DNA of 35,536 nt from an uncultured Lactobacillus sp. (GTDB lineage Bacteria > Bacillota > Bacilli > Lactobacillales > Lactobacillaceae), in the NCBI GenBank assembly GCA_937874695.1, contig CALNAJ010000006.1:1-35536 (forward strand). Direction: 5' to 3'. The notes beneath the pieces were generated by a model. The model did no database searches. It was not told where the DNA came from and saw only the letters and a program-made list of their open reading frames with translations. Position 1 is the first letter of the stretch, and every line of letters starts with the position of its first letter. Positions 15,946 through 23,819 of the stretch are shown one piece after another. Position numbers and translations under genes: made by a program.

Positions 15946-16121
15946 AGCCGTGAGGGTGGTGGCAATCGGCTCAGCCGTGGGAATGGCCTTAGTGGCGCAA
16001 GCCGCTTAGGCCATTGGTGGTTTTGAGACACGACTCTCAGTGGCTTAAAACCAAGTCGGAAGACCGCTCTATGGCTTCCGGCGTCCGCCCACAGCGTCAC
16101 AGCCGATTGACAGCACCCGGC
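15946..16121 (-). repeat. structured intergenic repeat, copy G (subfamily 2)
   Basis: On the minus strand it has an outer stem GGGTGCTGTCAATCGGCT with AGCCGATTGCCACCACCC (two mismatches). Hairpin 1 is GGAAG/CTTCC around CCATAGAGCGGT. Hairpin 2 is GGTTTT..CAC/GTG..AAAACC, and hairpin 3 is AATGGCCT/AGGCCATT (about 15982-16016). It begins 12 bases past the DUF975 stop codon and forms an inverted pair with F1/F2. Confidence 0.8.
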
Positions 16122-16132
16122 AAGACGATGAC

Positions 16133-16876
16133 TTATTCTACACCATTACCGTTGTTATCATTGTGTTCATCGTCAACAAACGTTGCTTGGGGTTCATCGT
16201 GACGGACAACCAGTTGCGTGAAGAACTTTGCCCGGGCCATGTCATAGTAAGGTTGGACGAACAAGCCTGCCAGGCCAAACGTTATCATTGACAACAGGAA
16301 CCAGCCAATAAAACTCAGGTCCATGATAAACAGAAATGCCTTGTTGCCGTCCATCATTTGCCGCGACTTAGTAATCGCCTGTAAGGGTGAAAGCTCTTCG
16401 CCCTTATCAACCGCGTCCCGATACAGGAAGAATGCCTGTGAGTAGGAATAAGACTTGATGAAACCCGGCACGATCAATAGTAAGCTCCACAGCAACGTGA
16501 AGATAGTGATCAGAATACCGATGAAGATCCAGCCCAAGAAGTAACGACCGTTATCAAATAACTTAAAGCTCCGTTGAATGGGATTGTCTAACTCGGCAGT
16601 CCCCCGGTCGATATCGATCATGGTCAAACGGGTCCCTGCCCGCATCATTGATCCCGCAATAATCAGTAGCCAACCGAATGAAAAGAAACCACTGACGGTC
16701 GTTCCCCCGTTACTCCATAACGTTTGCGTAAAGACGTTGGCACTCCGCTCGTAGACCATGCCACCGATCCAGTTCAATGCAATCCAAAGAATTGAAAGTA
16801 ATATGTAAAAGCCGATGTGATCCAAGATTTGACTCTTGGCCCCTAATTTAAAATTAATGCGATCTTGTGAATCCAT
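16133..16876 (-). CDS. DUF975 family membrane protein
   Basis: This 247-residue protein has about five to six hydrophobic segments and matches the DUF975 family by pattern: TM segments, a cytoplasmic loop (IDIDRGTAELDNPIQRSFK), the motif VPGFIKSYSYSQAFFLYRD, and SRQMMDGNKAF. The family is common and uncharacterised in Firmicutes. The ATG has GAGGAGGAG upstream. It is divergent from the first arylsulfotransferase gene and stands alone. The tail is polar (DDEHNDNNGN). Confidence 0.88.
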   Translation of the reverse strand: MDSQDRINFKLGAKSQILDHIGFYILLSILWIALNWIGGMVYERSANVFTQTLWSNGGTTVSGFFSFGWLLIIAGSMMRAGTRLTMIDIDRGTAELDNPIQRSFKLFDNGRYFLGWIFIGILITIFTLLWSLLLIVPGFIKSYSYSQAFFLYRDAVDKGEELSPLQAITKSRQMMDGNKAFLFIMDLSFIGWFLLSMITFGLAGLFVQPYYDMARAKFFTQLVVRHDEPQATFVDDEHNDNNGNGVE

Positions 16877-17106
16877 GTAAACTCCTCCTCATTTTCACTG
16901 CCTGTGATTGTTTTATTGTAACATAATTGTCACATTAGTTTTAGGAAAACGGACTGATCTAAAATCTGTCTGAACTTCACATAATTTTCACAACTTTCTT
17001 ATAGTTCCATTAAAAACACCCGCTATAATTGATAAACAGGTGCGACTGATTACATCAAAATATTATTACCAGCTCGTATCAAATACATAGAGAAAGTGGT
17101 GTCATT

Positions 17107-18822
17107 TTGAGAAAACACAGACGCTTTGGTTGGCTGATTGGGGCAGCCTTCGTCGTCCTAGCATTGACCGGGTGCGCACAGTCCTCAAAGGCTGATGCGC
17201 CCAAGCAACCAAAACGAGTCACGGATTCGACGTTGCTTTCCACGGCCAAGATCCAGAATAATATTGGGAGCGACCTGGTTTCCACGTTAAAGGATCAACA
17301 GGCCAGCACGACCCAGGATCTACGGGATAAACTGAATTCGGGGGATTATTCCGCAGACTACATGTACGTGAAACTCAATCCATACGGGACTTCACCGCTC
17401 TCGGCCATCGCCCTCTTTACCACGGACGATGCCGTGAAGGTGAGCTATACGGTGGTCGGCAAGACTGATAAGACGAGTGTGACCAACACGTTGGCCGGCT
17501 ATAAAACCCGGCACACCTTGCCAATCGTCGGCCTGTATGCCGATGACAATAACACGGTCAAGATTCACCTGACGACTAAGTCCAGGAAAGTCACGACCAA
17601 GACGATTTACATTCAGACCAAGGCATTGGCAAAGAACCTGGCTAATCTGAAGTTGACCGTCACAAAGAATGATAAGACTAAGATGAAGATTGGCAACAAC
17701 CAAATGACTTTCATGATTCGTTCCACCCAACGCCCATTTGCCGTGGATGCCGACGGGGCTATTCGCTGGTACTCCGACAACTACGCGCAACACATTTATA
17801 AACAGCTCAGTAATGGCCACATTATCCTGATGAACAAGAAGGATAACGCCCACATGGTCTACAACGACCTGATTGAGACTGACTATCTGGGGCGCGTTTA
17901 TAAGCAATATCACATTAGTAATAAGACCAAGAGCACCGAGAACGTCAAGGCCACGGCCAAATCCGAAAATAACCAGGAAACGACCGTGATTCACCATGAT
18001 GTCATCGAACTGCCCAACCACAACCTACTCGCGACCGTTTCCGATGGGAATAAATACGTCGAAGACACCATCGTTGAACTGTCTCACAAGACGGGAAAAG
18101 TCGTGAAGGTGCTCGACATGAAGCGTATCCTGCCAAAGAATATGTGGAAAAAGTACGACTCCTCCACCCGAACCGATGGCAAGGTCGACTGGCTGCACAA
18201 CAATGCCTTATACTACGACAAGGCCGACAAGAGTCTGGTCATTTCCAGCCGGCATCAGGATCTGGTCATGAAGATGGACTACAAGACGGGCAATATCAAA
18301 TGGCTCTTCTCCGGAAAGAAAACCACGGACTGGCCTAAGGCTTACCAACCATTTGTCCTGAAGGCAACCAAGGGCACGACCATTACTGGGGGCCAACACG
18401 CTGCCTACCTGCTGGGTGATAACGACGGTAACGCCAACACCAAGGATCTCCTGTTATACGACAACAACTACGCCGTCACCAACGGGGATAAGCAGACTAG
18501 CGGCAAGTACTCACAGGCCGTTCAGTACACGATCAACGAAAAACACATGACCATCAAGCAGAATTGGGCGTACGGCAAGAGCTTGGGCAAGGCCAACTTT
18601 ACTGACCGTATCGGGAATAGCCAACGGTTAAGCAACGGTAACCACCTGATTGACTTTGGGTACCTGAATGCTAAAAATGGGACTGGCAGTAATGTTATTG
18701 AAGTGGCCGGTAATCAGCAGGTCTTTAACCTGCACGTCGATAACATTCCGGATAAGGGGTACGTTTACCGGGCTTACCGGCAACCGCTGTTCCCAAGCAA
18801 TTACACGTTCGACCTCAATTAA
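17107..18822 (+). CDS. arylsulfotransferase-family lipoprotein
   Basis: This 571-residue exported protein starts at a TTG (17107) after GAAAGTGGTG. A lipobox LTGC puts the lipidated cysteine at residue 23, so it should be anchored outside the membrane. The rest matches the PAPS-independent aryl-sulfate sulfotransferase (ASST) fold, with a likely active-site set His297 (IHHDVIELPNH), His364 (WLHNN), Arg382 (SSRHQD) and His431 (GGQHA). The His364-Arg382 spacing of 18 equals that in Escherichia coli ASST (356-374). The enzyme would move sulfate between phenolic compounds. A TATAAT lies at 17024-17029. A second paralogue follows 750 bases downstream. Confidence 0.88.
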   Translation: MRKHRRFGWLIGAAFVVLALTGCAQSSKADAPKQPKRVTDSTLLSTAKIQNNIGSDLVSTLKDQQASTTQDLRDKLNSGDYSADYMYVKLNPYGTSPLSAIALFTTDDAVKVSYTVVGKTDKTSVTNTLAGYKTRHTLPIVGLYADDNNTVKIHLTTKSRKVTTKTIYIQTKALAKNLANLKLTVTKNDKTKMKIGNNQMTFMIRSTQRPFAVDADGAIRWYSDNYAQHIYKQLSNGHIILMNKKDNAHMVYNDLIETDYLGRVYKQYHISNKTKSTENVKATAKSENNQETTVIHHDVIELPNHNLLATVSDGNKYVEDTIVELSHKTGKVVKVLDMKRILPKNMWKKYDSSTRTDGKVDWLHNNALYYDKADKSLVISSRHQDLVMKMDYKTGNIKWLFSGKKTTDWPKAYQPFVLKATKGTTITGGQHAAYLLGDNDGNANTKDLLLYDNNYAVTNGDKQTSGKYSQAVQYTINEKHMTIKQNWAYGKSLGKANFTDRIGNSQRLSNGNHLIDFGYLNAKNGTGSNVIEVAGNQQVFNLHVDNIPDKGYVYRAYRQPLFPSNYTFDLN

Positions 18823-18863
18823 GGTATTTACCTAGCATTTCGTGTTGGGGGTAAATAGAGGGT

Positions 18864-19075
18864 GAAAGTTATCGCCTGCGGCTGCCAGGAATTCCGTCTG
18901 CTGTGGGGACCGCCTCCAGCCAAAGGGCGGGCTTCCGGCTCGGTTTGAAACCTCGCCAAGTTCAGGCGAGTTTCCAAACACGTCCCACGCTGTAAGGCCG
19001 GGAAAAACCACCCCGGGCTAACAGCGCCGTCACGGCCGACTACATCCCTGGCCTCCTCCGGCTAAACCAACTTTC
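18864..19075 (+). repeat. structured intergenic repeat, copy H (subfamily 1)
   Basis: The core is about 18873-19063, from CGCCTGCGGCTGCCAGG to CCTGGCCTCCTCCGGCT. Hairpin 1 is AGCC/GGCT. Hairpin 2 is GTTTGAAACCTCGCC / GGCGAGTTTCCAAAC. Hairpin 3 is GCTGT..CCGGG / CCCGG..ACAGC (about 18980-19025). GAAAGTT (18864-18870) and AACTTTC (19069-19075) flank the core and pair perfectly. It lies 40 bases past the first ASST stop codon and before that gene's terminator. Confidence 0.85.
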
Positions 19076-19130
19076 TAACATCTCTATTAGCCGGACACTC
19101 AAACCAGCAAATCATTAATTCAAGACCCTC

Positions 19131-19176
19131 GGGGAACGACCATCAGCTTCATTGCCGGTAGTCGTTCCCCGTTTCT
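19131..19176 (+). terminator. probable terminator of the first arylsulfotransferase gene
   Basis: GGGGAACGAC (19131-19140) and GTCGTTCCCC (19161-19170) form a perfect 10-bp stem followed by GTTTCTG, a weak T-run. Repeat copy H lies between the gene and this hairpin. Confidence 0.6.
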
Positions 19177-19179
19177 GCT

Positions 19180-19485
19180 GTGCAGCCGTGGTATCAGCCA
19201 AGGGATTACGCAATGCTTTAGCCTTTTATTAGCTTATCCGCCAAGCCATCGACACTATCCATTCTCCCTCTGCGACTTGTTCTATCGATTAGGCCTAGTT
19301 ATTTGTGATGCGCATTTCATTGGGTTCTTTGGCCGACAGACGGCTAAATTAGCTGTCTAACGACCAACCGCCACCGTTATGAAATCCGCAGATTTTTGCT
19401 TAGTTCACTGAACCATTTGGAGACCGGTCACTGGCCTGGCTACAGGTTTTACGCGATGTATAAACTAGTTTACGTCTAAAATATT
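19180..19485. other. intergenic region, nothing recognised
   Basis: There is no open frame with a credible start, no repeat copy and no clear hairpin with a T-run between the first ASST terminator and the promoter of the second ASST gene. Confidence 0.4.
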
Positions 19486-19488
19486 AAC

Positions 19489-19518
19489 TTGTCGGAAGCC
19501 GGAACGACTTGCTACAAT
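19489..19518 (+). promoter_or_regulatory. promoter of the second arylsulfotransferase gene
   Basis: TTGTCG (19489-19494) and TACAAT (19513-19518) are 18 bases apart, about 50 bases before the ATG at 19572. Confidence 0.65.
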
Positions 19519-19571
19519 GGTTGGGAATACTGCTATCTGTCCAATAGTTTTAGGAAAAGGAGTTACATACG

Positions 19572-21290
19572 ATGAAGAAGTTTTGGAAAATCACGATCGG
19601 TGTGCTGCTGGCACTGGTCGTGGTCGGTGGCGCCGCAGCCTACCATGAGCGCCACAATATTCGCCGCTACCTGTTGGTCCATCAACGCTACGCCAAGAAA
19701 GATATCTTGACGACCAACCAGATCAAGCTCAACATTCGCCCAGCGCTCTCCACCGCGAATACGACCAGTACCAATAAACTCAGTAAGACTTACCGACGGG
19801 ACCTGAAACAGGTTAAGACCGGATCAACCAATGCCAAGGTTATTGTGAATCCCTACAAGACTTCCCCACTTTCTGGCCTGATTCTGGTCAAGACCGAGGC
19901 GGCCACCAAGGTCACACTGACCGTCCACGGGGACACCCCCGCTACGACAATCACCAAGCACCTCAAGGGGTACAAGACCCAACACGCAGTCGGGGTGCTC
20001 GGCCTCTACGCCGATCGGACCAACCGTGTCACGTTGTCCTTTACCCGCAAGAACGGGACCATTACGCGCACGACCTACACCATGAAGACAGCGGCCGCCC
20101 CCAAGGAGATTGGGAAGAACACGCTAAAGACCAGTAAGCCCAAGCAAATGGCGTTGGGGCAAGGTAATACCAAGTTGACCTTTGCCGTCAGCAGTCTCGG
20201 CTACACCTACGGACTGGATGCCAAGGGACAAATTCGTTGGTACGCGACCAAGCCAATTTCCCACGTGTTCAAGCAGTTGGCCGACAAGCACTTACTGATC
20301 AACACCAAGGTGAAAGCCAGCGACTCTAAGTCGAACGCGCTTCAGGAGACCGACTTCTACGGCCGGGTTTACCACCAGTACAACATGAACGGCCTCTTCC
20401 CGACCAAGGATGAGCCGTCCAAGCTGGCCAATAACACCGTGATTCACCACGACGCCATCGAGCTACCGAACCACAACTTCCTGTTGACGGTGGATGATGG
20501 AAGTAAGAAGTTCGTCGAGGATACCATGATCGAAGTCGACCGTAACACCGGGAAAATCCAGAAGGTCATTGACCTCAAACGCATTCTGCCCAAGTCAGCC
20601 TACGAATCCTACAACGGAACCCACCGTTCCGACGGCAAGATCGACTGGTTCCATCAAAATTCCATGTACTACAACCGTAAGAACGGCGAGCTTATCATTT
20701 CCGGGCGCAATCAGGATATGATGTTGGCCATTAACTACAAGACCACCAAGCTCAAGTGGATTCTGGCCGCACCGGAAAAGCTGCCGAAAAGTTATCATAA
20801 ATACCTGTTGACGCCAACGACCAAGCATTACCGCTACAACGGCGGCCAACACGCGGTCATGTTGATCAACACGGCGAAAAATACCGGGAGTAAGATCGAC
20901 CTGGAATTCTACGACAACAACGTGCCCGTCACCCGAGGCAAGACCAAGCAGTCTAAGCAGTGGTCGGCCGGCGAAATCGTCAGCATCGATCAACTGAAGA
21001 AGACCGTCACCAAGACCTGGAGCTTCGGTCGGACGCTGGGTAAACGCAACTTCACCAACATCGTCGGCAGTAGCTACGACGTTGGCAAGGGCAACACCCT
21101 GATTGGCTTCGGCTACGCGGACAACGGCAAACGCAGTGAGTTTGTGGAAGTCAACCGCAAGACTAAGCAGATTGTCTTCGATGTCGACCGAACCGGCTTT
21201 GGTCACGGGGACTGGAGCTACCGGGCCCAACGGATGACACTGTATCCGGGATCGGCCAATCTGAGTTTGCAGGACATTCAGACTAAATAA
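19572..21290 (+). CDS. arylsulfotransferase-family protein, membrane-anchored paralogue
   Basis: This 572-residue paralogue of the upstream gene has an N-terminal transmembrane anchor (about residues 5-24) and no lipobox cysteine. The likely active-site residues are kept: His293 (IHHDAIELPNH), His361 (WFHQN), Arg379 (SGRNQD) and His427 (GGQHA), with the same 18-residue spacing. The usual His after the Arg is Asn here, outside the set above. GGAG precedes the ATG. It has its own promoter and terminator, so it is not in an operon with the first copy. It probably acts on the cell surface; substrates are unknown. Confidence 0.88.
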   Translation: MKKFWKITIGVLLALVVVGGAAAYHERHNIRRYLLVHQRYAKKDILTTNQIKLNIRPALSTANTTSTNKLSKTYRRDLKQVKTGSTNAKVIVNPYKTSPLSGLILVKTEAATKVTLTVHGDTPATTITKHLKGYKTQHAVGVLGLYADRTNRVTLSFTRKNGTITRTTYTMKTAAAPKEIGKNTLKTSKPKQMALGQGNTKLTFAVSSLGYTYGLDAKGQIRWYATKPISHVFKQLADKHLLINTKVKASDSKSNALQETDFYGRVYHQYNMNGLFPTKDEPSKLANNTVIHHDAIELPNHNFLLTVDDGSKKFVEDTMIEVDRNTGKIQKVIDLKRILPKSAYESYNGTHRSDGKIDWFHQNSMYYNRKNGELIISGRNQDMMLAINYKTTKLKWILAAPEKLPKSYHKYLLTPTTKHYRYNGGQHAVMLINTAKNTGSKIDLEFYDNNVPVTRGKTKQSKQWSAGEIVSIDQLKKTVTKTWSFGRTLGKRNFTNIVGSSYDVGKGNTLIGFGYADNGKRSEFVEVNRKTKQIVFDVDRTGFGHGDWSYRAQRMTLYPGSANLSLQDIQTK

Positions 21291-21337
21291 GTGATACGCG
21301 ACAGATAACTCTGCTTCGTCCGTAACTATCCCTACGA

Positions 21338-21383
21338 ATCAAAATCACCCTTCCAAAGTAAAAATTGGGAGGGTGATTTTTTG
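21338..21383. terminator. bidirectional terminator between ASST 2 and the secreted protein gene
   Basis: AAAATCACCCTTCC and GGGAGGGTGATTTT pair, with a T-run on the plus strand and an A-run before the stem that gives T on the minus strand. It serves two convergent genes. Confidence 0.85.
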
Positions 21384-21423
21384 AGATAAATCCAGTTTAG
21401 TTTTACTGTTCAATTCGAAACGC

Positions 21424-22149
21424 CTAAGAAATATTTTCTAAATAGGCCACATTCTTTTGGAAACGCTGATACTTTTTCTTCGTGTTCTTCGAATAATTAG
21501 CGTACGCCTTATATTTTTTCAGAATTTTTTTGCCTTGCCAATAGGCTTTGTCGTCTTGCTGATTCAGCACCAGCAGACTCTTCCCCTGATTAGCGGCGAG
21601 GTCGGCGTGGTACTCCAAGCTATTGCGATTGAAAGCCATATCGGCCCGCATGGCGGCGCTCCCCATTAACTGTTGTGCAGTCGACGTTGCCACTTGGTCA
21701 TGTGGCGGCAGAATCTTGATTGACCAGGTCTTCGTCTTTGACGCAATCATGTCGGTCTCATTCTGGCTGTTTGGACTGACCAGGTCCTTATAGTACTTGC
21801 CACCGACGTGTCCCCAAAGTGATGACTTCCGCGATACGACCTTTTTGCCTTGGCAGACAACCATATTCACCTTAACAGCGTTGCCAGCCGGCTGTTCGCC
21901 CGCGATAAATTCATAGCGCTTGCCGTCCTGCTTCTTGGAAAACGCTGCGATATAGATTTCACCATTCTTGGGCACCCGAAGTAGGGATAGCTTAAATCCC
22001 TGAGCCTTAAAAATTTTGTTGGTCGATGCGCAATCCTTGTGATCAATGACATTCTTTGTCTTCGCCTGGGCCGTAACCCCCACACCCAAACTAACCAAGC
22101 CGAACACGACAACCGTTAACACCAACTTAAAACAATCTTTTACCCGCAA
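21424..22149 (-). CDS. secreted protein of unknown function
   Basis: This protein of about 241 residues has a signal peptide (hydrophobic VLTVVVFGLVSLGVGV, likely cleavage after AQA). The longer frame begins at a GTG (22158) that overlaps the GGGGAG site, so the TTG at 22149, eight bases after that site, is the better start. The mature part holds two cysteines (in KDCAST and VVCQGK) and ends in a lysine/tyrosine-rich helix (KKILKKYKAYANYSKNTKKKYQRF, given here only as its composition). I do not recognise the family. It is convergent with the second arylsulfotransferase gene. Confidence 0.7.
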   Translation of the reverse strand: MRVKDCFKLVLTVVVFGLVSLGVGVTAQAKTKNVIDHKDCASTNKIFKAQGFKLSLLRVPKNGEIYIAAFSKKQDGKRYEFIAGEQPAGNAVKVNMVVCQGKKVVSRKSSLWGHVGGKYYKDLVSPNSQNETDMIASKTKTWSIKILPPHDQVATSTAQQLMGSAAMRADMAFNRNSLEYHADLAANQGKSLLVLNQQDDKAYWQGKKILKKYKAYANYSKNTKKKYQRFQKNVAYLENIS

Positions 22150-22300
22150 CCTAAACACTCCCCGAAAACACTTATTTGGTTAACCACATGATGATATTAA
22201 CTAATGTCTTTTATACTCCGCTTCCGCTCGCCCACTGTCAACGCTGAAACGGGTGAACAAACGCCACGGCTTCATTACATAACATCCATGTACCACGTAA

Positions 22301-22331
22301 AGAGGACCCAGAATTTTTTCTGGGTCCTCTC
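22301..22331 (-). terminator. hairpin downstream of the small anchored protein gene
   Basis: GAGGACCCAG and CTGGGTCCTC form a perfect 10-bp stem around an A/T loop. On the minus strand it is followed by TTTACG, a short T-run. Confidence 0.65.
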
Positions 22332-22356
22332 AGTGTTCACATTATCAAAATGTTCG

Positions 22357-22575
22357 TTAATTGCTGCTAGAGCTACTTTGGGTTGGCATCCCACTAGGCT
22401 TGCCTGACGGGCGACCTTTCATGCCCTTCGGTGCGTTCTTCAATTGCGTTGTTTGCACCGATTTAGCCTGTTGTTGGCCAAGCATGTAGCCCGTGCCACC
22501 GCCTCCACCAAATAAAATGAGTCCGGCAACGACTAAAGCTAGCCAGTGTTTGGGTCCTTTACGCGTTGGTTGCAT
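22357..22575 (-). CDS. small membrane-anchored protein with a Pro/Gly/Ser tail
   Basis: The ATG at 22575 has GGAAAGGATGG upstream and gives 72 residues. A basic N-terminus (MQPTRKGPKHW) is followed by one transmembrane segment with a glycine run (ALVVAGLILFGGGGGTGYMLG). The exposed tail has PKGMKGRPSGKPSGMP and a serine-rich end. Small anchored proteins of this type are common and uncharacterised in lactobacilli. I do not recognise a function. Confidence 0.6.
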   Translation of the reverse strand: MQPTRKGPKHWLALVVAGLILFGGGGGTGYMLGQQQAKSVQTTQLKNAPKGMKGRPSGKPSGMPTQSSSSSN

Positions 22576-22755
22576 CTCGGAACCATCCTTTCCAAAAATA
22601 ATCTGCGATCGCATAAGTAGCAGTATACGGGAGTTTTCTTAACCCTGGCTAAATCGTTCGGCATCTAAGGCTTGCGTTTTACTTTAAAAGTCGGTAGTAT
22701 GTGAACTATAGTTTTGAATTAATCAAATAACGTTCGGAAATGGAGAAGATACCAG

Positions 22756-23697
22756 ATGCGTAATGTCTACTTTAACCACGACGGTGGCGTCGATGACTTG
22801 GTTTCCCTGTTACTTCTGCTGCAAATGCCAGATATTCACCTGACCGGGGTCAGTGTCATTGGTGCCGATTGTTACCTGGAACCCGCTTTGGCCGCTAGCC
22901 GAAAAATTATCGACCGTTTTGGCCACGGCGTCCAACTCGATGTGGCTGCCTCCGACTCGCGGGGTGTCAACCCTTTTCCTAAGGAGTGGCGGCTCGATGC
23001 CTTTAGCCTCGACGCCTTGCCAATCTTGAACGAAGCCGGGAAGGTGACCACTCCCATCGCCGCTAAGCCAGCCCACCTCGACCTAATCGATAAGGTTCAG
23101 GCTGAAGTTGGTCAGACCACACTACTCATGACAGGACCGCTGACCGATCTCGCCCGTGCCCTAGCCGTTGACCCCAGCATCGTTACCAAGATTGATCGCC
23201 TCTACTGGATGGGCGGCACCTTCGACGGTCGAGGTAACGTCGCCGAACCCGAACAGGATGGCACGACGGAATGGAATGCGTTCTGGGATCCGTATGCTGT
23301 GAAGACCGTCTGGGACAGCCAGATTCCCATCCAAATGGTCGGCCTGGAAAGTACGCACCAGGTACCGTTAACCCCGGCCATTCGACAACACTGGGCCACC
23401 TTGCGTCAACACCCAGCGCTGGACTTCATCGGCCAAGGATACGCATTGGTCCCCGCCCTACAACACTTTGAGACCAACTCAACCTACTTTCTCTGGGACG
23501 TCTTGACCACGGTAGCCACTGAGGCCCCGGCTATCGTCACCACCAAGACTGTGACTAGCGATGTTCTCACGACTGGTCCCGGTCGTGGTCGCACCTTTGA
23601 AACGCCGGACGGTCGGCCCGTAACCCTGGTCACCCACGTCGATCACGATGGCTTCTTCCAGCGAATCGATGAACTGGCCATCTTAGCTGATAAATAA
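22756..23697 (+). CDS. inosine/uridine-type nucleoside hydrolase
   Basis: This 313-residue cytoplasmic enzyme cleaves ribonucleosides to base and ribose. The calcium- and ribose-binding motif appears as NHDGGVDD, so Asp9, Asp13 and Asp14 correspond to the conserved Asp10/14/15 of the Crithidia enzyme. A MTGPLTDLA segment and Asp248 (FLWDVLTT, matching the late conserved Asp) complete the site. The catalytic His found before that Asp in some members is Trp here, so specificity cannot be assigned. TGGAGAAG precedes the ATG; TATAGT lies upstream. It fits the nucleoside salvage theme with the genes at 7-9.5 kb. Confidence 0.88.
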   Translation: MRNVYFNHDGGVDDLVSLLLLLQMPDIHLTGVSVIGADCYLEPALAASRKIIDRFGHGVQLDVAASDSRGVNPFPKEWRLDAFSLDALPILNEAGKVTTPIAAKPAHLDLIDKVQAEVGQTTLLMTGPLTDLARALAVDPSIVTKIDRLYWMGGTFDGRGNVAEPEQDGTTEWNAFWDPYAVKTVWDSQIPIQMVGLESTHQVPLTPAIRQHWATLRQHPALDFIGQGYALVPALQHFETNSTYFLWDVLTTVATEAPAIVTTKTVTSDVLTTGPGRGRTFETPDGRPVTLVTHVDHDGFFQRIDELAILADK

Positions 23698-23703
23698 GTT
23701 ATA

Positions 23704-23738
23704 CTAAAGGAAGTGGCCGTAACGGCGCTTCCTTTTTT
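23704..23738 (+). terminator. terminator of the nucleoside hydrolase gene
   Basis: AAGGAAG..GGCC and CGGC..CTTCCTT pair around a GTAA loop and are followed by six T. Confidence 0.85.
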
Positions 23739-23819
23739 AACGCCGCCAAGACAGCCTATCCAACATAAAATAGCGACTTTAGTCATCTTAAAAATCCATC
23801 GTACAAGGAGATATCGTTT

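Noticed and set aside
4422..19075. CRISPR array or tandem repeat tract
   Set aside because: The units are about 180 bp, scattered, in both orientations, and separated by genes; there are no short regular spacers.
22150..22158. GTG start for the secreted protein
   Set aside because: The GTG overlaps the GGGGAG ribosome binding site; the TTG eight bases further is correctly placed.
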